Part shown: positions 13,975 through 14,467 of the stretch, piece by piece | Position numbering within the stretch: the stretch's first letter is position 1 | How the letters are laid out: each line of letters starts with the position of its first letter | Assembly (NCBI GenBank): GCA_046724035.1 | Contig: JBKOVT010000177.1 | Coordinates: 1-14,467 of the forward strand | Source: DATARH01 sp046724035 | GTDB taxonomy: Bacteria; Pseudomonadota; Alphaproteobacteria; ATCC43930; CGMCC-115725 | Direction of reading: 5' to 3' | DNA length: 14,467 nt | Notes under the pieces: model-generated | Seen by the model: only the letters and a program-made list of their open reading frames with translations | Told to the model about the DNA's origin: nothing | Databases searched by the model: none | Program-made: the position numbers and the translations under genes

Positions 13975-14467
13975 TCAATCCTCGACCGAGCCGGCGAGGA
14001 TGAGGCTGAGCTGGCATAACGGCCGGCCGCTCTCCTTGGCCCAGGCGTTGAACGCGGTCTGCGCTTGGGCGCGGTCGGCGCGGTTCTTCGGCGGCGCCTT
14101 GACGACACCCCACTGCTTCAGCGCGTTCGTCACCGACGGCGTCAGAATGAAGGTGTCCTTGCCGACCATGCGCAAAAAGCTCGGCCCGGAATTTCCGCCC
14201 ATTTGGCTGAAGCGCTTGGCGAGCGTCTCCCACAGCCCAACGATGTCCTCGCCCGGCCACTTGGCGAGCCAGGCACCAAAGCTTTTGTGCTCGGCGGCGA
14301 TCTCGAGCATCGCGGCGGCGTTGTCCCGCACCGATTTCAATTTGCCCCAGTGCCGGATCAGCCGCGCATCGCCGAGGAGGCCTTCCATGGCCTCGTCCGA
14401 CATCGCTCGCACGCGGCGCGGCTCGAAGCGCTGAAAGACTTCCTCGAAAGCCGGCCATTTCGCATCG
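13975..14467 (-). CDS. DNA-3-methyladenine glycosylase I-like protein, 5' end beyond window
   Basis: The frame is open to the right edge, so the N-terminus is missing; about 164 residues remain. The visible part fits the methyladenine glycosylase (Tag) helix-hairpin-helix family: WPAFEEVFQRFEPRRVRAMSD, a DARLIRHWGKLKSVRDNAAAML helix run, SFGAWLAKWP, then LAKRFSQMGGNSGPSFLRMVGKD and TPSVTNALKQWGV. Tag enzymes remove 3-methyladenine from alkylated DNA. The zinc site of E. coli Tag needs C-terminal His and Cys. The tail here, GRPLCQLSLILAGSVED, has one Cys and no matching His, so this belongs to a divergent subgroup. A GTG at 14412 could be mistaken for the start, but family-like sequence continues upstream of it. 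The stop is 1 nt from the start of the exported NTF2-like gene. Confidence 0.87.
   Translation of the reverse strand, partial: DAKWPAFEEVFQRFEPRRVRAMSDEAMEGLLGDARLIRHWGKLKSVRDNAAAMLEIAAEHKSFGAWLAKWPGEDIVGLWETLAKRFSQMGGNSGPSFLRMVGKDTFILTPSVTNALKQWGVVKAPPKNRADRAQAQTAFNAWAKESGRPLCQLSLILAGSVED

Noticed and set aside
13934..14458. 174-codon minus-strand frame beside the glycosylase-like gene
   Set aside because: It is a shifted reading of the Tag-like gene; the glycosylase motifs are in the other frame and this one is Arg/Gly-rich.
1..14467. CRISPR array, tRNA, rRNA, transposase or phage genes
   Set aside because: No regularly spaced direct repeats, cloverleaf-like sequence or mobile-element proteins were seen on either strand; the only repeated element is the palindromic pair described.

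Overview
The window looks like a GC-rich alphaproteobacterial chromosome, probably Hyphomicrobiales (Bradyrhizobium/Xanthobacteraceae-like). The grounds are strongly GC-ending codons, GTG starts, solute-binding proteins of types common there, and two copies of a roughly 100-bp palindromic repeat of the kind scattered through those genomes. The taxon is inferred from style, not from a marker gene. I see no rRNA, tRNA, CRISPR array, transposase or integrase. There are 17 protein genes, two of them cut by the window edges, and no gene-free stretch over 300 bases.

Left block (1-5314, minus strand): a compact operon. In transcription order it encodes a one-membrane-span protein (degenerate C39-peptidase-like N-terminus, Ala/Pro-rich linker, Sel1-like repeats at the C-terminus), a TAXI-type periplasmic binding protein, an oligopeptide-type (SBP_bac_5) periplasmic binding protein, and a zinc-dependent alcohol dehydrogenase that runs off the left edge. 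The first three genes are joined by ATGA stop/start overlaps. Two binding proteins without a visible permease is unusual.

Middle (5389-8809): radC and a crotonase-family gene overlap at a TGATG (minus strand). A flavin-binding split-barrel gene diverges from them (plus). Repeat copy 1 separates it from a convergent gene for an exported TPR protein (minus).

Right-centre (8895-12660, plus strand): a PEP mutase/isocitrate lyase family enzyme, a small exported protein, an AhpD-like protein with a CxxC motif, a 55-residue two-span membrane protein, a GLOD5-like VOC protein, repeat copy 2, and an enolase-superfamily dehydratase/racemase with an intact metal site. The VOC/enolase pair looks like a small catabolic or detoxifying unit on an unknown acid substrate.

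Right end (12661-14467): an AT-richer intergenic region carries the best promoter in the window, TTGACA-N17-TATCAC. A 12-bp perfect palindrome fills its spacer and a near-identical one lies 39 bp downstream, a layout expected of a repressor-controlled promoter. About 200 nt further on is a second VOC gene, paralogous to the first. It converges with a minus-strand pair: a DNA-3-methyladenine-glycosylase-I-like gene (cut by the right edge) and a tightly coupled gene for an exported NTF2-like protein.

Most promising for a second look: the palindromic promoter, the Sel1/C39-like membrane protein with two orphan binding proteins, and the matched repeat arms.
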